From Gongronella butleri (lineage: Eukaryota; Mucoromycota; Mucoromycetes; Mucorales; Cunninghamellaceae): a DNA stretch of 64,000 nucleotides. Below the pieces are notes generated by a model. The model did not search any database and was not told where the DNA came from. It saw only the letters and a program-made list of their open reading frames with translations. This document shows positions 10,409-22,014 of the stretch, in pieces (position 1 is the stretch's first letter; each line of letters starts with the position of its first letter). Location: assembly GCA_025201375.1 (NCBI GenBank), contig JAIWZP010000008.1, forward strand, positions 840,555 through 904,554. The letters are read 5' to 3'. The position numbers and the translations under genes were made by a program.

Positions 10409-12379
10409 GACGGGAAAAAAGTGTGTGGGGTGGAATACCCAAAGAAAAATAAAGGGGAGGTAAAGAAACAAAAAAAAAAAAAAAAGACAAGAAAAAAAAA
10501 TTCGATCTGCATTTACCGTCGCGGGCTGTCAAATTGTGAGTCAATGCCCCCGCCGCTCCACCCCCAAAAGCCTCCATTCCAAAAAGAAAAACCAGCATGA
10601 ATTCGTCAGAATCGCCACGTTTTTCATGTTTTTTTGACGTTTTTGCCATTTTTTGGCCTTGACAAGCGCACCCCCCTTCCCACCATGGGAGACACCAATG
10701 GAAAGATCATTGCAACGTGCAATCGCATCGTCTAGGTTGATTCCCAAGCTTCATGGCAAGAGGGTCACTCAAAAAAAAAAAAAAAAAAAGACCAAAACGG
10801 GCCGATGCAAGGGTCTGTCTACCCCTCTCGAGCGGGACCCAAATCAAGGGGACCCAATGTTTAAAAACCCAGGCGCTGCCGCCCATCCGGTCGTAAACCA
10901 CTGATTTTTTTAGAAAAAAAAAACAGGCGTGATGGCCTATTCATCACCATCCGTACATAAATAATATGAGGCCGTTTTTATCTTGGGGAGTTTCCAGAAT
11001 GAATAGTGATTTGAGTCCATTAGAGGGCCCAAACGCGACTTTTGAACGTTTTTGACAGCTTGTTGCGTTTCCATTTGTCCCATGGCGCCTGAGTCGATGG
11101 GCAACAAGCGTACCTTTTATTTTAAACGTGTGTTTGCAGCATGATGTGCCATTAAATGGGACATCTGGTGGGGTGCATGTCGAACTAGACCTGAAATAGG
11201 CAAATCTACGCTGTATTTGATCGTTTTATCGACGAGTTTGTAATTTTCAACGACAACGACTCCTTGGATCCGTTGTTCCAAGGCTGCTCGTTCAAATGAG
11301 CCCATCGTGGAGGCGCTTGCGACCACTGGATGGCGCGCAATCACCATTTTCGAAAATCATGAATTTTCCAAGGGGTGCAGTCGAGGACGTGAAAATGGAG
11401 ACATACGAATCCTCTAATGGTCACTCCATTCAACCGCAAGGTAAACGCGTCTTGGAAACCGTTAAAAATGCATTAAAACCAGAGGATCCATCGACTGGTT
11501 TTGGCGCAATATCCAAAAAAAAACTTTTATTTTCGTCCCAAGGGTAACTTTACGAAAATTGGTCGTAGCGCCATGAAACACAGACCAACAGAAAAAGCAC
11601 GCGTCGGCGCGTAGGTAGATGTGGATGATCTATGAAAAACTGGAAAGTTTGGCCAGTTTTTCACGCGAGCAAAAATCATTATAATGTTTGCGGCGCGTCC
11701 AGACTCGTGCTATGTTTGTGCCACGTGCGCGTTGCCTCATCAAAATGATTGCCCTGGGTCATACCTTGCTGGTGGACGCGTCAGCACGCGCGATTTGACG
11801 CGTTTAGGATGCGCCATTCGCGTGCAAAGATAAATCGAAAATCATGGATTGCTCGTCAACGAGCCATTCAATGGCCTTTTTTTATCGTTTTTTCCATTGG
11901 TTTCTCCATGTCATCTTTATTTGGTGCAAGTTTGGCGTCTTTTCTGTAAACCCATTTTTCGATATTGGTTTTGAAGCTTGATGCCGCTCATTTCTTTATT
12001 TGCCCATGGTGCGCGCAAAAAGCGTTTCTATTTCTGTAAATCGCGTCCCACGGATACTCTGCAGCCTGCTTTTCTCATTAAAATACGTTTTGAGGCTTTG
12101 GGGTGCATAAATGGCCAGCGATAAACGCGATGCGGTGCGAAAAATGGGGTTTTAAAGCGTTGTCCCTGATAATCTTGGTCGATGGCGCACAAAAGGACGC
12201 CCTCAGATCCGGGCCAAATTTCAGAAGTCCGCTCGCCTAGCTTGCAAAGGATCTGGGCCCCTCCCTCGCGGTCAAAAAAAGGAAAAAAAGTTTTGAGCCC
12301 GCGGCCCCGTTTCCTTTTTTCTCTCTCACTGTGCCCTTTTTTTTCTATCTCTCTCTTTTTTTTTTTTTTTTACTCTTTG
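10409..12379. other. Intergenic region with degenerate repeat
   Basis: About 2 kb between FGAM synthase and the SDR gene, transcribed divergently. I see no convincing gene. Minus-strand frames around 10541-10750 contain a short readable peptide but no supported start or exon structure; this may be the FGAM synthase leader. A run of 18 A lies near 10771. The part 11230-12010 is a dispersed repeat related to 43590-44370. Confidence 0.6.
11230..12010 (+). repeat. Dispersed repeat family B, copy 1
   Basis: Aligns, with many substitutions and indels, to 43590-44370. Shared blocks include a segment starting gtaactttacg/gctaactttgcg (11541 versus 43899), then agaaaaagcacgc/agaaagagcacgc, gatgatctatgaaaaact/gatgatcgatgaaaaact, and tgctcgtcaacgagc/tgctcgtcaatgagc (about 11851 versus 44205). 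No open frame is conserved between the copies, so it looks like an old non-coding element. Confidence 0.7.
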
Positions 12380-13345
12380 ATGAACGACAAGGCACTGCAG
12401 GCGACGTTTATTGTGGCATTTGTGCTGCTTCGATGGTTAAACCGGCGACTGTCGAAGCGGTCTGTGATGGTGCCCAAGCATCAAGAGCGAGTGGTGCTTT
12501 TGGGCTGTTCGTCGGGCATAGGGCGTGCGCTTGCGCTTTTGTATGCGCAGCGCGGGGCGCACGTTGTGCTTGTTGCGCGTCGCGAGGCATTGCTTGCTCA
12601 ATTGGAGCAAGAATGCATTTCGGCCGGCGCCGCGTCTGTTTTGGCGCGGGCCGTCGACGTCACAGACAAGGTCGCAGTGAAAAAACTCTTTGAGCAGCTG
12701 GCCGAGCCCTTGGACGGCGCGTTTGATACGCTGATTTACTGCGCGGGGGCGATTTCCGTGCGACCGTTTACAGATTTGTGCGGCATGGACATCCACCGCG
12801 TCAATGACCGCAATGTGGTTGAAGTACACGACGACCAGGGGAACAATGACAAGGACGATGACGACGCGGTGGATCGAGCACTGACGCGGATCATGGACAT
12901 CAATTTCCGCGCCGCCGTGCATGCGACGCGGTACGCGCTGCCTTTGTTATTAAAATCGGTGCGGCCCAATTTGATGGTTGTGTCGTCCATGGCCGGCAAG
13001 GTCGGTGCACCCACGCGTTCGCTGTATAGCGCGTCAAAACACGCGTTGCATGGCTTTTTTGACTCGCTGCGCGTCGAACTTGCGAGCAAAAACTTGCATG
13101 TAGGCATTGTGTGCCCAGGCACCGTCGACACAGAGCTAAGGCAAGCGGCCGTCGACCTGACGTCGCCTGAGCAGGTCACTGGTTCTAAACAGGGCAAACT
13201 CGCGCCCGAAACCGTGGCAAAACGCATCATTGACGCCTCTGACAATTATGAACGCGAGGTAGTACTACCCTCTTTGTACGCGGCGGCACTGTGGTTGCCC
13301 CAGTCATGGCTCGACTACTTTGCACAGAGAAAATACAAGACATAA
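12380..13345 (+). CDS. Membrane-anchored short-chain dehydrogenase/reductase
   Basis: Single exon, 321 residues. Classical SDR fold: nucleotide-binding GCSSGIG about residue 40, the NAG-type motif as CAGAIS, a catalytic Ser in MVVSSMAGKVG and the YSASK catalytic pair, then CPGTVDTEL. An N-terminal hydrophobic stretch (about residues 4-17) suggests membrane anchoring, probably ER or lipid droplet, as in DHRS7 and 11-beta-HSD relatives; the substrate cannot be told. The start at 12380 is chosen because it follows the T-rich leader (12339-12371). The frame is open upstream to 12182, but that part is low-complexity. A low-complexity acidic insert (about residues 148-170) interrupts the fold between the CAGAIS and catalytic Ser regions. 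Confidence 0.85.
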   Translation: MNDKALQATFIVAFVLLRWLNRRLSKRSVMVPKHQERVVLLGCSSGIGRALALLYAQRGAHVVLVARREALLAQLEQECISAGAASVLARAVDVTDKVAVKKLFEQLAEPLDGAFDTLIYCAGAISVRPFTDLCGMDIHRVNDRNVVEVHDDQGNNDKDDDDAVDRALTRIMDINFRAAVHATRYALPLLLKSVRPNLMVVSSMAGKVGAPTRSLYSASKHALHGFFDSLRVELASKNLHVGIVCPGTVDTELRQAAVDLTSPEQVTGSKQGKLAPETVAKRIIDASDNYEREVVLPSLYAAALWLPQSWLDYFAQRKYKT

Positions 13346-14494
13346 TTAATAAAAAAAAAAAAAAAAAGGCGGAGCACTGTCAATTTTTTTTTTTCCAATG
13401 CACCACCCCCGGTTCGTGTAACAGGCAATAAAACGTGTTTCCACGCACGACGACACAAAAAAAAAGAGACGATCCATCTCATTATTGCCATGCCCCATTT
13501 TAAGGCGCGGGTGACCGCGGCACGCCTGCTTTTGGGAAATTTGGCCTCACCCCTGTTTTTATTCCCCTCTCCCCTCACCCCCCTCTCCCCCACATGGGAT
13601 CTTGGGTGTCACGGCTGCAAAGGAAAAAGGTCTGTGTAATTAAGTTGGTCCATGCAATCAAATTGAGGGCCAGGAACCTGGCTTGGATGATGAGAAAATA
13701 GGAGAAAGAGAGGAAAAAATAGAAATAAAAAAGAGTTGGGGGTGAGGAGAAAAAAGGACCGGCCACGTTGATGAGCAAGTAATCTTTTGTTCTTTTTTTT
13801 TATATGCAATTGCGCGCGGACGTGGATTTTATCGCGTAGCCTTCTTGTCAAGGCGCATTGGGAAGCTTAATTCAAAGTTCACGGTTTCTCCCCTCCCCCC
13901 AAAAAAGCCATTGGATGCGCTCAATTATTTAAGGAGCCATTGCCCCCCTCTTCCTTCCCCCCCCCCCTCCGGGGCTGCCGAAAACGAGGAGGCCAGGTTG
14001 GCCACGCGTCTCAGGATCCATGAAAAAAATAAGACCATGATCATGGGTTGCGCAAAAAAAAAAAAAAAAAAAAAAAGAAACAAAAAGAAAAAAAAAAAAA
14101 GGGAGCAATAAAAGAGTCACATTGTGGACAAAAGAGAGCGAGATTCCATTCTGTGGGAGTGTGTGAAAATGAAAAATCGACACACACACACACACACACA
14201 ATATATGCAACAGGCGCAAGCATGTGTTCAATTGCTTGAGCAGCACGTGCGTCGAGGGGCGGAATCGAAAATGATGACCCTTCTGTTTTGGCCCTCGTTT
14301 TTTTTTTTTTTTTGTTGCCCATTAGAAAGAAAAGTCTTATTTTTTGGTCCCTTTTTTTTTTTTTCTTTTCTCTCTCTCTCTTTTTTTTTCTTTCTTACTT
14401 GGTTTCTTTTTTTTTCTTTCTTTTTTTTTTCTTGCTCTCTTTCTCTCTCTCTCTTTTTTTTTTGTTTTCTTGGGCTTTTTTTTTTCCTTTGGTT
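13346..14494. other. Intergenic region, homopolymer-rich
   Basis: No gene recognised. It contains A runs after the SDR stop, an A-rich stretch 14053-14101, a CA repeat at about 14181-14200 and a long T/C tract from 14298 to 14491 that leads into the bHLH gene. Confidence 0.7.
14298..14491 (+). promoter_or_regulatory. Long pyrimidine tract before the bHLH gene
   Basis: About 190 bp that is almost entirely T and C with short TCTCTC blocks, ending 4 nt before the ATG at 14495. It stays open in the coding frame and would encode only Phe/Ser/Leu, which argues for leader or promoter rather than protein. Function is inferred from position. Confidence 0.45.
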
Positions 14495-15566
14495 ATGATC
14501 AACCACTATTCGACCCCTCCTCACGAAGAAGCGAGTAGTATGAAAGTGGACGAGATGGAAGGGCGCACGTTGCCGGCGCCTTCTTCGCACAACGCAAAGG
14601 GTGGGTATCGTGCGATGCACCCATTACAATACAGTCCGTGCAATTCCAGGCGAGGATCGCTTGCGGATGCGAAATCGCCTCCCATGGCGTCGCCACCGCA
14701 CCATTACCACCAACATCACAAGCCAACACCGTTGGATCATCGTCCTGACCTGACACCATCGGCGGGTTCGGGCGGCTCGGGTGGGTCTGGCGCGTCTTTT
14801 CGTCGCGACTCGCTTCCTTCGATTACGCAGCTGACGAGTCAATTGCAAGAATACCAGCACGAGCAAGAGAGGCAACAAAAGGAGGGCAAGGACACGTTTG
14901 CGCCTCCTCCATCGGCTTTCCAGGCCGTGCGCATGCCCGATGACCAGCGCCGCCACTCGATTGCCGTGCCCTCCCTCCTCCATGCTTCACAAGAGCACCC
15001 ACAGCAGCAACAGCATCCATTGCATCAGCAGCAATCCATGCCGGCGCCTTCCAATGCATCGTCCACCTGCTCGTCACCGCAGCATCCAGGCTATGCCACC
15101 CCACCATTGATGCGATCACAGCAACATCATCACCACCGACACAGCACCACCAGCCTGCACATGCACTCCTCCTCCTCCTCTTCATCGCTCGCCAACTCGG
15201 ACCCAAGCGGCACTTCCACCCCCACACGCCGCATGAGCTCTCATACCCCCTATTCTCGATCCCCTGAATTGCGCGTCAGTCACAAACTGGCAGAACGCAA
15301 GCGACGAAAGGAAATGAAGGATCTGTTCGACGATCTGCGCGACTTGCTTCCCCTCGACAAGGGGCTAAAGACATCAAAGTGGGAAATCCTTAGCAAAGGT
15401 GAGAAAAAAAATAATAATAAGGAAAACATGAAATTCATCCTCCATGCCCCCTCTCAATTCCTCTTTAGCCGTCATGTATATTGGCCAGCTGCATGACCGC
15501 GAGCAGCGCTTCAATGTCGAGACGGAACAGCTTCGCAACGAACTCAGGGCATACAAGCAATTGTGA
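14495..15566 (+). CDS. bHLH transcription factor
   Basis: Two exons, 14495-15398 and 15469-15566, give 333 residues; the 70-nt intron splits the HLH. The first ~260 residues are Ser/Pro/Gln/His-rich and disordered. The basic region reads [17 protein letters not shown], with the His-Glu-Arg pattern that reads E-boxes of the CACGTG class. Helix 1 is FDDLRDLLP and helix 2, [11 protein letters not shown], is rebuilt only after splicing at 15398/15469. A short leucine-containing tail ends RAYKQL. The basic region resembles Esc1-type fungal factors, but I cannot assign an orthologue. DNA binding as a homo- or heterodimer in the nucleus is expected from the family. Confidence 0.88.
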
Positions 15567-16064
15567 AAAAAAACGGTCCCATTGTCGTCATCTCTCCTTT
15601 TTACGCTTGCTTTCGCCCAAAACAACACCCACCACCTCTCCAACAACAACAACAACCCCCCAAAGGATATCAATTCGCTTGCAATTGGGGGCAACGCGTG
15701 CCATTTTTTTTTTTCTTGTTCTCTTTTTTTTCTTTCTTTTTTCTTGTTCATCTTGTGTTCTATCTATGTTTTGCAGTAATACGTATCTCTCTCCCTCTCT
15801 TTTTTTTTTCTTTCTTCTGTTTCTCTCTGTCCACATTTGCTCCAATTCAGCTCGCTCGTAATAGTAATAAAAAAGTCTCATCTTCTTTTGCCTTTGTCCC
15901 CCTTGCTCCCTCTTTTTTTTTTTTTAGCCTTGCTGTCGCGCTCCAATGCTCCTTTTTTTTTACACCCCTCGTTCTCTCCCCCTTTTTCAATGCGCTAGAG
16001 TTGTTCCTCTGCTCCTTTTTTTTATGATTTTTTGACCTTCTTTCGCTTCTTTTTTTTCATCAAG
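15567..16064. other. Intergenic, T-rich
   Basis: Short region between the bHLH gene and the GPI-protein gene. It holds several T/C tracts (15707-15745, 15800-15812, 15913-15925, 16014-16060), likely the terminator of one gene and leader of the next. No gene seen. Confidence 0.6.
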
Positions 16065-16493
16065 ATGCAACGATGGCCCTTTTTGCACTTTGTGTGTTTG
16101 GTGGTGGTGATCAGCTGCGTGTTGATTTCGCGTGTTTCTGCGCAATCGACGTCTGCATCGCCATCCACGACAACGTCGACAAGTGACGAATCCAGAAGCA
16201 CGTCGTCGGCACCCGTGACTCTGACACCCACAGGCACACCGGCGGTTAATGCATCTGTGTCACACAATGCCAGTGTGGCTGGGACTCCCACACCCAACAA
16301 CAACAACAACAACAACAACCCGCCGCCGGCGCGGCCCACGTCGTCTGGACCACCATTGTCCGCACCCATTCCTGATGACACCATCGGCAAAAACGGCCAT
16401 CTGCGCTTGTCCGCCGCAAACAGATCCACACAAACGTCGCATGGCCCCATTTTCGCCGCTCTCGTCGCCGCGGCTACCGCCCTTTTTGCATGA
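16065..16493 (+). CDS. Small Ser/Thr/Asn-rich secreted, GPI-anchor-type protein
   Basis: Single exon, 142 residues. An N-terminal signal peptide has a hydrophobic core (FVCLVVVISCVLIS) and a likely cleavage after RVSA-Q. The mature part is Ser/Thr/Pro-rich with an eight-Asn run and several N-glycosylation sequons (NAS, NRS). The C-terminus GPIFAALVAAATALFA is hydrophobic and ends at the stop, as in GPI attachment signals. This suggests a wall or plasma-membrane mannoprotein. The start at 16065 was chosen because the signal peptide begins there; the frame is open 11 codons further upstream within the T-rich leader. Confidence 0.75.
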   Translation: MQRWPFLHFVCLVVVISCVLISRVSAQSTSASPSTTTSTSDESRSTSSAPVTLTPTGTPAVNASVSHNASVAGTPTPNNNNNNNNPPPARPTSSGPPLSAPIPDDTIGKNGHLRLSAANRSTQTSHGPIFAALVAAATALFA

Positions 16494-17365
16494 CCGACCG
16501 TTTAATCGATCTTTATTTCGTGTGACATTTTTTTTTAAAAAAAAAAGAAAAGCTGGGCCTGACCACCCTTTTTTTTTCTCGTTTTTTTTTTTCAGAAAGT
16601 CAACATGTGAAAGGAAATAAAACGCATTGGGCGATCCACATTTTTTTTGGGCAACGTGTGTGTGCACACGTCATTGTGCCCATGAATTTGGAAAAAAAAG
16701 ACCATTGTTTGCATGCCATGCTGCGTTTCCCAAGCAAGAGCATCGTTTTCATTGCATGGGGGAGGGAGGGAGGGAGAGAGAGGGCACAATGATATCATTT
16801 GGCTCGGCTGATCGTATGCACGCGGCATCCACCACACGCTCACACACCACTTTTTTTTTTTTACCCATCGACGACGTGCATGAAGCCAGATGAGCGTCAG
16901 GTGTTCAGGCCAAAGCGATCCATTTGCTTTCTACTCGGCAAGAAACGCGTCGTATACTCAATGGACGCACGTGCAAAGCGCGTCTTTTATGACGTACACC
17001 AAGTTGCATGCCAAACGGGTGGCGCGATCACGCGACACGATCAGCTGAAAGGCAAAAAAAAAAAAAAGAGTGGACAACCCATCCCACGCGCCGTTGACTA
17101 GACCCGTCCCCCAGATGGTTTTTTTTATGAATGTACAAGATTGCATCAAGGCATTTCAGGGACAATGGGTAGGCCGCCGTGTACCATTTGTGTCACATTG
17201 ACAAAAAGACAGTAAGTGGAATGTGATTCCGCGTGTTCCACAGTGAACAAAAAGTCGCCTTTTTTAAGCTGACATAAGCAGCATGCATATAGGGCAGAAT
17301 GAGAGCGTCATAAAAAAAAAGTCGGCAAAAGCAAATAAAAAAAAAAAGGAAATCATGCAAAAAGT
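16494..17365. other. Intergenic region
   Basis: Between the GPI-protein gene and the convergent 3' end of the Sec7-PH gene. It holds A and T runs and a GGGA-repeat patch (about 16757-16782), but I see no gene or RNA. Confidence 0.6.
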
Positions 17366-20300
17366 TCATAAATCAGGAAACAACCCGCCATTGCTTGCGA
17401 GTGTGTGCCTGTACACCTGGAATTTCACCGTCTCAAGGAGCATATGGTTCATCTTGGCTTCCCAATTCGTCATGGCAATATGTTGGTTCGACGACCCAAA
17501 GGGGAACTATTATCAACAGAGAAAAAAAAAATCAGAAAAAAATCAGGAAAAAAAAATCAAAAAAGACGTTTTTTTTTTTTGTGATCAAGTGTGTACCTTT
17601 TTATCAATGATGGTGCGAGCTGTGCGGTGTGTGTCTATTTGGTTGTCGAGTCGCTGAAGGTAGTGGTTGATGCGTGTGATTTGGTCTTGCGGGGTGGGCA
17701 AAGGGATGGCATTGCCCTGTGCACGCATACAAGGTGGCGGCGGTGGCGTCCAGATGGGAAGACTCGGCTCCCACGCACGGTTTTTGGTTTTCTGCAACTT
17801 TGCGCGCCGCCGCAGTCCCCAGAGATGGGTCATCTGATGCCGTCGTGGTGGTGCGGTCGTGGTTTTTGTTATTTTTTCGTCATTTTCTTGATCATCGTCA
17901 GCCCAGCCATAGTCGACGTTGGTCACGGCGCCCTGCAAAGGCTCGACGCTGTGCAGCGCCGCCCAGAAATTGAGCACCATGACCCATTGCTGCGCGCGAT
18001 CGCCGCCATCCACCTCAATCGTCCACCGCTGCGACTTATCAGCACTTTGCCAGCAAAAATGCCCGTGATAAGGAGGAAGCTGCCACGCTAGCCCGTGATT
18101 CAAGTCCAGACGCGTCTCCTATTATAATACATCCCCAAAAAAATGTTGGTGAAACCAGGGGGAAAAAAAAAAGAGGGAAAATGGAAAAAATGGATAAAAA
18201 ACCAATTTTTACCGCGTTGCCCGTGACAAGCCCTAATCGCCATCGTGCTGTTTGTTCCTGGATGACCAATTGGCCCGGACGCACAATCAGGAAGCATCGC
18301 GCCCAAAAATGGCCGGATTTGCGTTGAACGAGTGCCCAGCCATGCAAATCTTCGTAATCTTGGCTCTGCGCGCCCAGAAAGCATGTCGACGACGAGAATG
18401 TCGTGGACGCCGAGTGCCCGCGGTCGTGCCGTGCCGACGTTGTCGCGTCACGCCGCGCGCTGAGCCAATCGTCGTGATGCGGGGCGCCACCCGATGGTGA
18501 AACAATGCGCATTTGTGTCGGGTCACTTGGCTGCTCGATCCGGTGCGACTTGATGGCCGTGTAAACTTGCTGCAGGACCGCCCATGATAAAAAGAAAAAG
18601 GGGACGAATGTGCCTTTTTAGTGACTTATTCCCTTTTTTTTTTGTTTTTTTTTAATTTTACCCTGAGATAAGTTTCCATCGTCATTTGCCATTGCTGGTC
18701 TTGAGATTTCTTGTTTGGCGCTGTGGAGCCACTGAGATGGCGTTTGAGGTCCATGAGTGAGTAAGATTTGCGTTTTGGAAGCGGTGAGGGTGGTGGTGCG
18801 CCGTCTTTTCCATGATTTGGCGCCGGACTGACGCTTGCAGTGGCGAGACTGTGGCGTCGCGGTGGCAATGGCGGCTGATTGGCTATGGACAGCGGCTGCG
18901 CAGGTGCTGGGACGCCCGGGGCGTCATGATGATCGTCTTCTTCGGCGATGGTCGCGAGTTTGACGGGCCCCAAGCTGTGCAGCGTGTCCATTGTGTTGCG
19001 AACAAATTTGGACCGAGTCATTTTGTGACTATGGTCGGGCACCACGTGCAAATCCGTGTTTAACAGCAGCATCGCGTACACAAGCGCGTGCACAGTGTCT
19101 AACCACGCGTCCATTTGCATGGAAAATCAGCAAAACATCCAAAAAGTACAATTCCAATTCGCGCTTTTTTACCTGCATCAAAGAGCCAGCGGAGACGAAC
19201 AAAAAAAAAAAAAAACGGATTAATTTTTTTAAAAAATCTTTTTTTTTGTGTTTTTTTTTTTACCTGCATTTCGATAAAAGGGGTCGCGATGGCACTCCCA
19301 GTAGCGCTGTGCAAAAGCGCGGATGACGCGGTCCAGCTGCTGTGACTCGGCCTTTAGTAGGATCTTTTTGCATAGGCACCGGAACGCGTGATCGAGGCGC
19401 GTAAACGCAAAATCAAAATGGCGCATAAGCAGCTCCAACACCTCTGTGTGGAGTTCCCCCCTAAAAATGGCAATTTGGTATTGATACACGAAAAAAAAGG
19501 AGCGCAGCAGGAGATCGCGAGCAGTGCATCAACGTCTCCCCATCTTTTTTGCTCCTGTCCCCGCTATTTTTCATTCTTTTTTTTTTCTCGCCCTACGGTG
19601 ACCCAAGCCAAGCGGCCATTTCGTCAGCGGGACAGATCAATGGGTGCGTGGATGGCCATGGGTGATGCCAGAACGCGTCGGCGATAGCCATGGGATCGTC
19701 GTTGGGCGGTGGCGAGGCATGATTTTCGAACGTTTCCTTGATTTCTGGATCTTTTGCCTCTTTTTGAGTATCCAATGGCTCTAATCTTTCGTTCTCCTGT
19801 TCATCCACCTCGGTCAGGGGGACGGGGCTGGGTGCAGCAGAAAGAGGAGGATGGGGCGATGCAGGAGACGAGGGTGGGTCATCATGCACATTCTCATCAG
19901 CAGCTGAAAGATGAGATTTCGCGGTAAATGTACTATAGACGGAGGCATCGGACACGTCGCTTTGCACGGACTGGATACTCCGCCAGGTGCCCATCAGACG
20001 CGATGTGTCACATGGGGCAGTGACGCGCTCATCATTCTTCTTGTTCTCCTTGTTCGTGTCCCCTTTTCTACCATTTGCCTTCAATGCCGACTGCCTCGGC
20101 AGCAAGGCACGCGTCCATTTGGATTGGAGGCACGGCTGGCTTAAGAACGCCGTCCAAGGTCCCTGCATGAGGCAAGAAATGACAAAAAAAAAAAAAAGGT
20201 ATTGAGCGCGTGCGCGCGCGCCGACCCGAGTCGACAATCACAAAAAAGGGGAACAAGCTTGTCTTGTGTCACGTTTTACCTTTTGACTGGCAGGATATAA

Positions 20301-20376
20301 AGTTGGACTAACTCACAATGACGTGAATTGGAGCTTAAAACTTGGTTTTGCCCTGGGGGGATCGACAAGCGCGCTT

Positions 20377-20413
<37 letters not shown>

Positions 20414-20567
20414 TATTCAGATCTTGCAATGACAAGAGGCGGCTGCGAGCCAAATCATTCTCAAGCTCGTCGATGAGCGACACGTTTTGGATACTGCGCG
20501 AATTAGGGATGGAGCGCTGCTGGTAGCTGAATAAATTCGGATTGGGCGTGTGCAAATAGTCAATCAT
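17366..20567 (-). CDS. Sec7-PH domain Arf GEF (Yel1/EFA6-like)
   Basis: Eight exons on the minus strand: 20567-20413, 20286-20280, 20162-19603, 19460-19264, 19098-18662, 18569-18213, 18118-17597 and 17506-17366; phases close to 791 residues. The Sec7 domain begins near PADEMAAWLGG and continues through HFDFAFTRLDHAFRCL, the Glu-finger region (LLKAESQQ), FAQRYWE and VYAMLLLNTDLHV, ending at QVYTAIKSHRI. A PH domain follows (HGWALVQRKSGHFWARCFLI to VMVLNFWAALHSVEP). A C-terminal helical segment (NWEAKMNHMLLETVKF) is typical of the Sec7-PH-coiled-coil class. It should activate Arf GTPases at the plasma membrane or polarity sites. The N-terminal ~230 residues are disordered. Confidence 0.9.
20280..20286 (-). 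other. 7-nt microexon of the Sec7-PH gene
   Basis: Sense sequence TCAAAAG, bounded by an AG (20288-20287) and a GTAAAA donor (20279-20274). Exon 1 ends with two unpaired bases and exon 3 starts in phase 0, so exactly 7 nt (1 mod 3) restore the frame, encoding part of Ser-Gln-Lys. Without it the reading frame would break. The flanking introns are 126 and 117 nt. Confidence 0.75.
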
Positions 20568-22014
20568 GAGGAAAAGAGAGGAAAATAAAGAAAAAGAAAG
20601 AAAGAAACAGGCAGAGTGCATGAACCAATTTATGGGAATCAAAAGATGGGGCCCATTGTTTCCCCTCATTGAGCGAGACTTTTTTTTAAAGGAGGCAATT
20701 GGGGATCAAGGGGCGCGGGAAGGGTGAGATGACGATGAAAAAGGTGCCCATGTTCCTGAATTCTGGTACAAATAGCTCCCCAACGGGTTATCTTCACGAG
20801 CCATGGGTTGTGGCACGTCGCGCACCGTCCACCTGGGAGTGGCTCTTGGAGATTCGGTGGCACGAAACGAGACAGGGCTCGTGTGCGTTTTTACTTTATT
20901 TTGTATTTTTTTATTTTTATTTTGGTCATTTTGGTCATAAAAACGGAGTGGTCAATGGATCTCCATGGGTTCGAGGAGCGGTCTTTGGTGCACTGACGAT
21001 GGTGGGTTTCCGACCCTCGTGCGTGCGAAATAGGGCGCAAGGGCGCGCGTTTTACTTTTTTTTTTTTTTTCTTTGGCGTTCCTTTGCACAAAACGGGTGA
21101 CATTGGGCGTGTTTTTGGCAGAGTTGCAACGTCATTGGCCATGTTTTGAGGATGGCGGACTTTTGATTGGATCCAGGTCCCGCCGCCTTGCCTCCTCGTT
21201 TGCTCGCCCTCTATTTTGCCTTCAAAACAAGCAAAAGACGGGCGCGCTTTTGAATGAAATTAACATTACCATGGAGAATAAGTCCATAGGTTGCCCATTG
21301 AAGCCATTGCCATCTTCCATGAACGACGTCATGGACAACAGCATAGGCACAAAGGATAGAAAATCGAAAATAATTAAAAACGCACACATGCAAAAAAAAA
21401 CAACAAATTCAAACAAGAAAGGGCGGGCAGCTGGCTTTTTTTTTTTTTTTTTTCTGGGCTGGGATTTTTTTGCGTTTTTTGTTCTTCTTCCTTGTCTCTT
21501 TTTTATTGTCCTGGTGGTCACTGACACACAAAGAGGGAGCCTGCGTCGTTGTTTTCGCTCTTGTACACGCTCTTCTCTTGTTGTTTTTTCGTTTTTTTTA
21601 TTTTTTTGTAATACTAGACGGCGCCTTCCATACACACACGGTAAAAAGGACGGTGCTCGCCATCCCCGTCTTTTATATTCACCTGTTTCTCGTCTGGTGT
21701 TTCTTTTTCTTTTTGCTGTTTGCTTCTCTTTAGGTTTTCCCGCCCCCTTGGCCCCTTTTGTCTCTTTTTTTTTTCTTTTTTTTTTTTTTTTTTGCTTCGC
21801 CCTCCCTATATTCTACTTTCTTTTACCCTTTTTGCTTGCACCCTTTTCTTTTTGGCGCATCCGATCGTTTCGTCCACCCAGCCTCCCCCTCCCCTTGATA
21901 GCGGCCCTCCCCTCTTTCTCGCCTTTTTCGCTTTTCAACACAACAAAAAAGCAACACCACGCTTCCTCTTCGTTTGTCACTTTCTTGTCAAATTTTGTTT
22001 ATTTTGCTTGAAAG
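20568..22014. promoter_or_regulatory. Shared divergent promoter region
   Basis: 1.4 kb between the divergent Sec7-PH and bromodomain genes. The half next to the bromodomain gene is strongly T/C-rich (about 21437-21990), with T runs up to ~20. I see no supported gene; open frames here encode only low-complexity Phe/Leu-rich peptides. Confidence 0.5.

Noticed and set aside
10541..10750. Small minus-strand gene upstream of FGAM synthase
   Set aside because: Readable peptide, but no consistent exon joins it to anything and no start is supported; probably leader sequence.
14181..14200. CRISPR-like or other functional repeat array at the CA repeat
   Set aside because: Plain dinucleotide microsatellite in a eukaryotic genome; no spacers.
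14288..14494. N-terminal Phe-rich extension of the bHLH protein
   Set aside because: Encoded wholly by the pyrimidine leader; the ATG at 14495 starts normal-composition protein.
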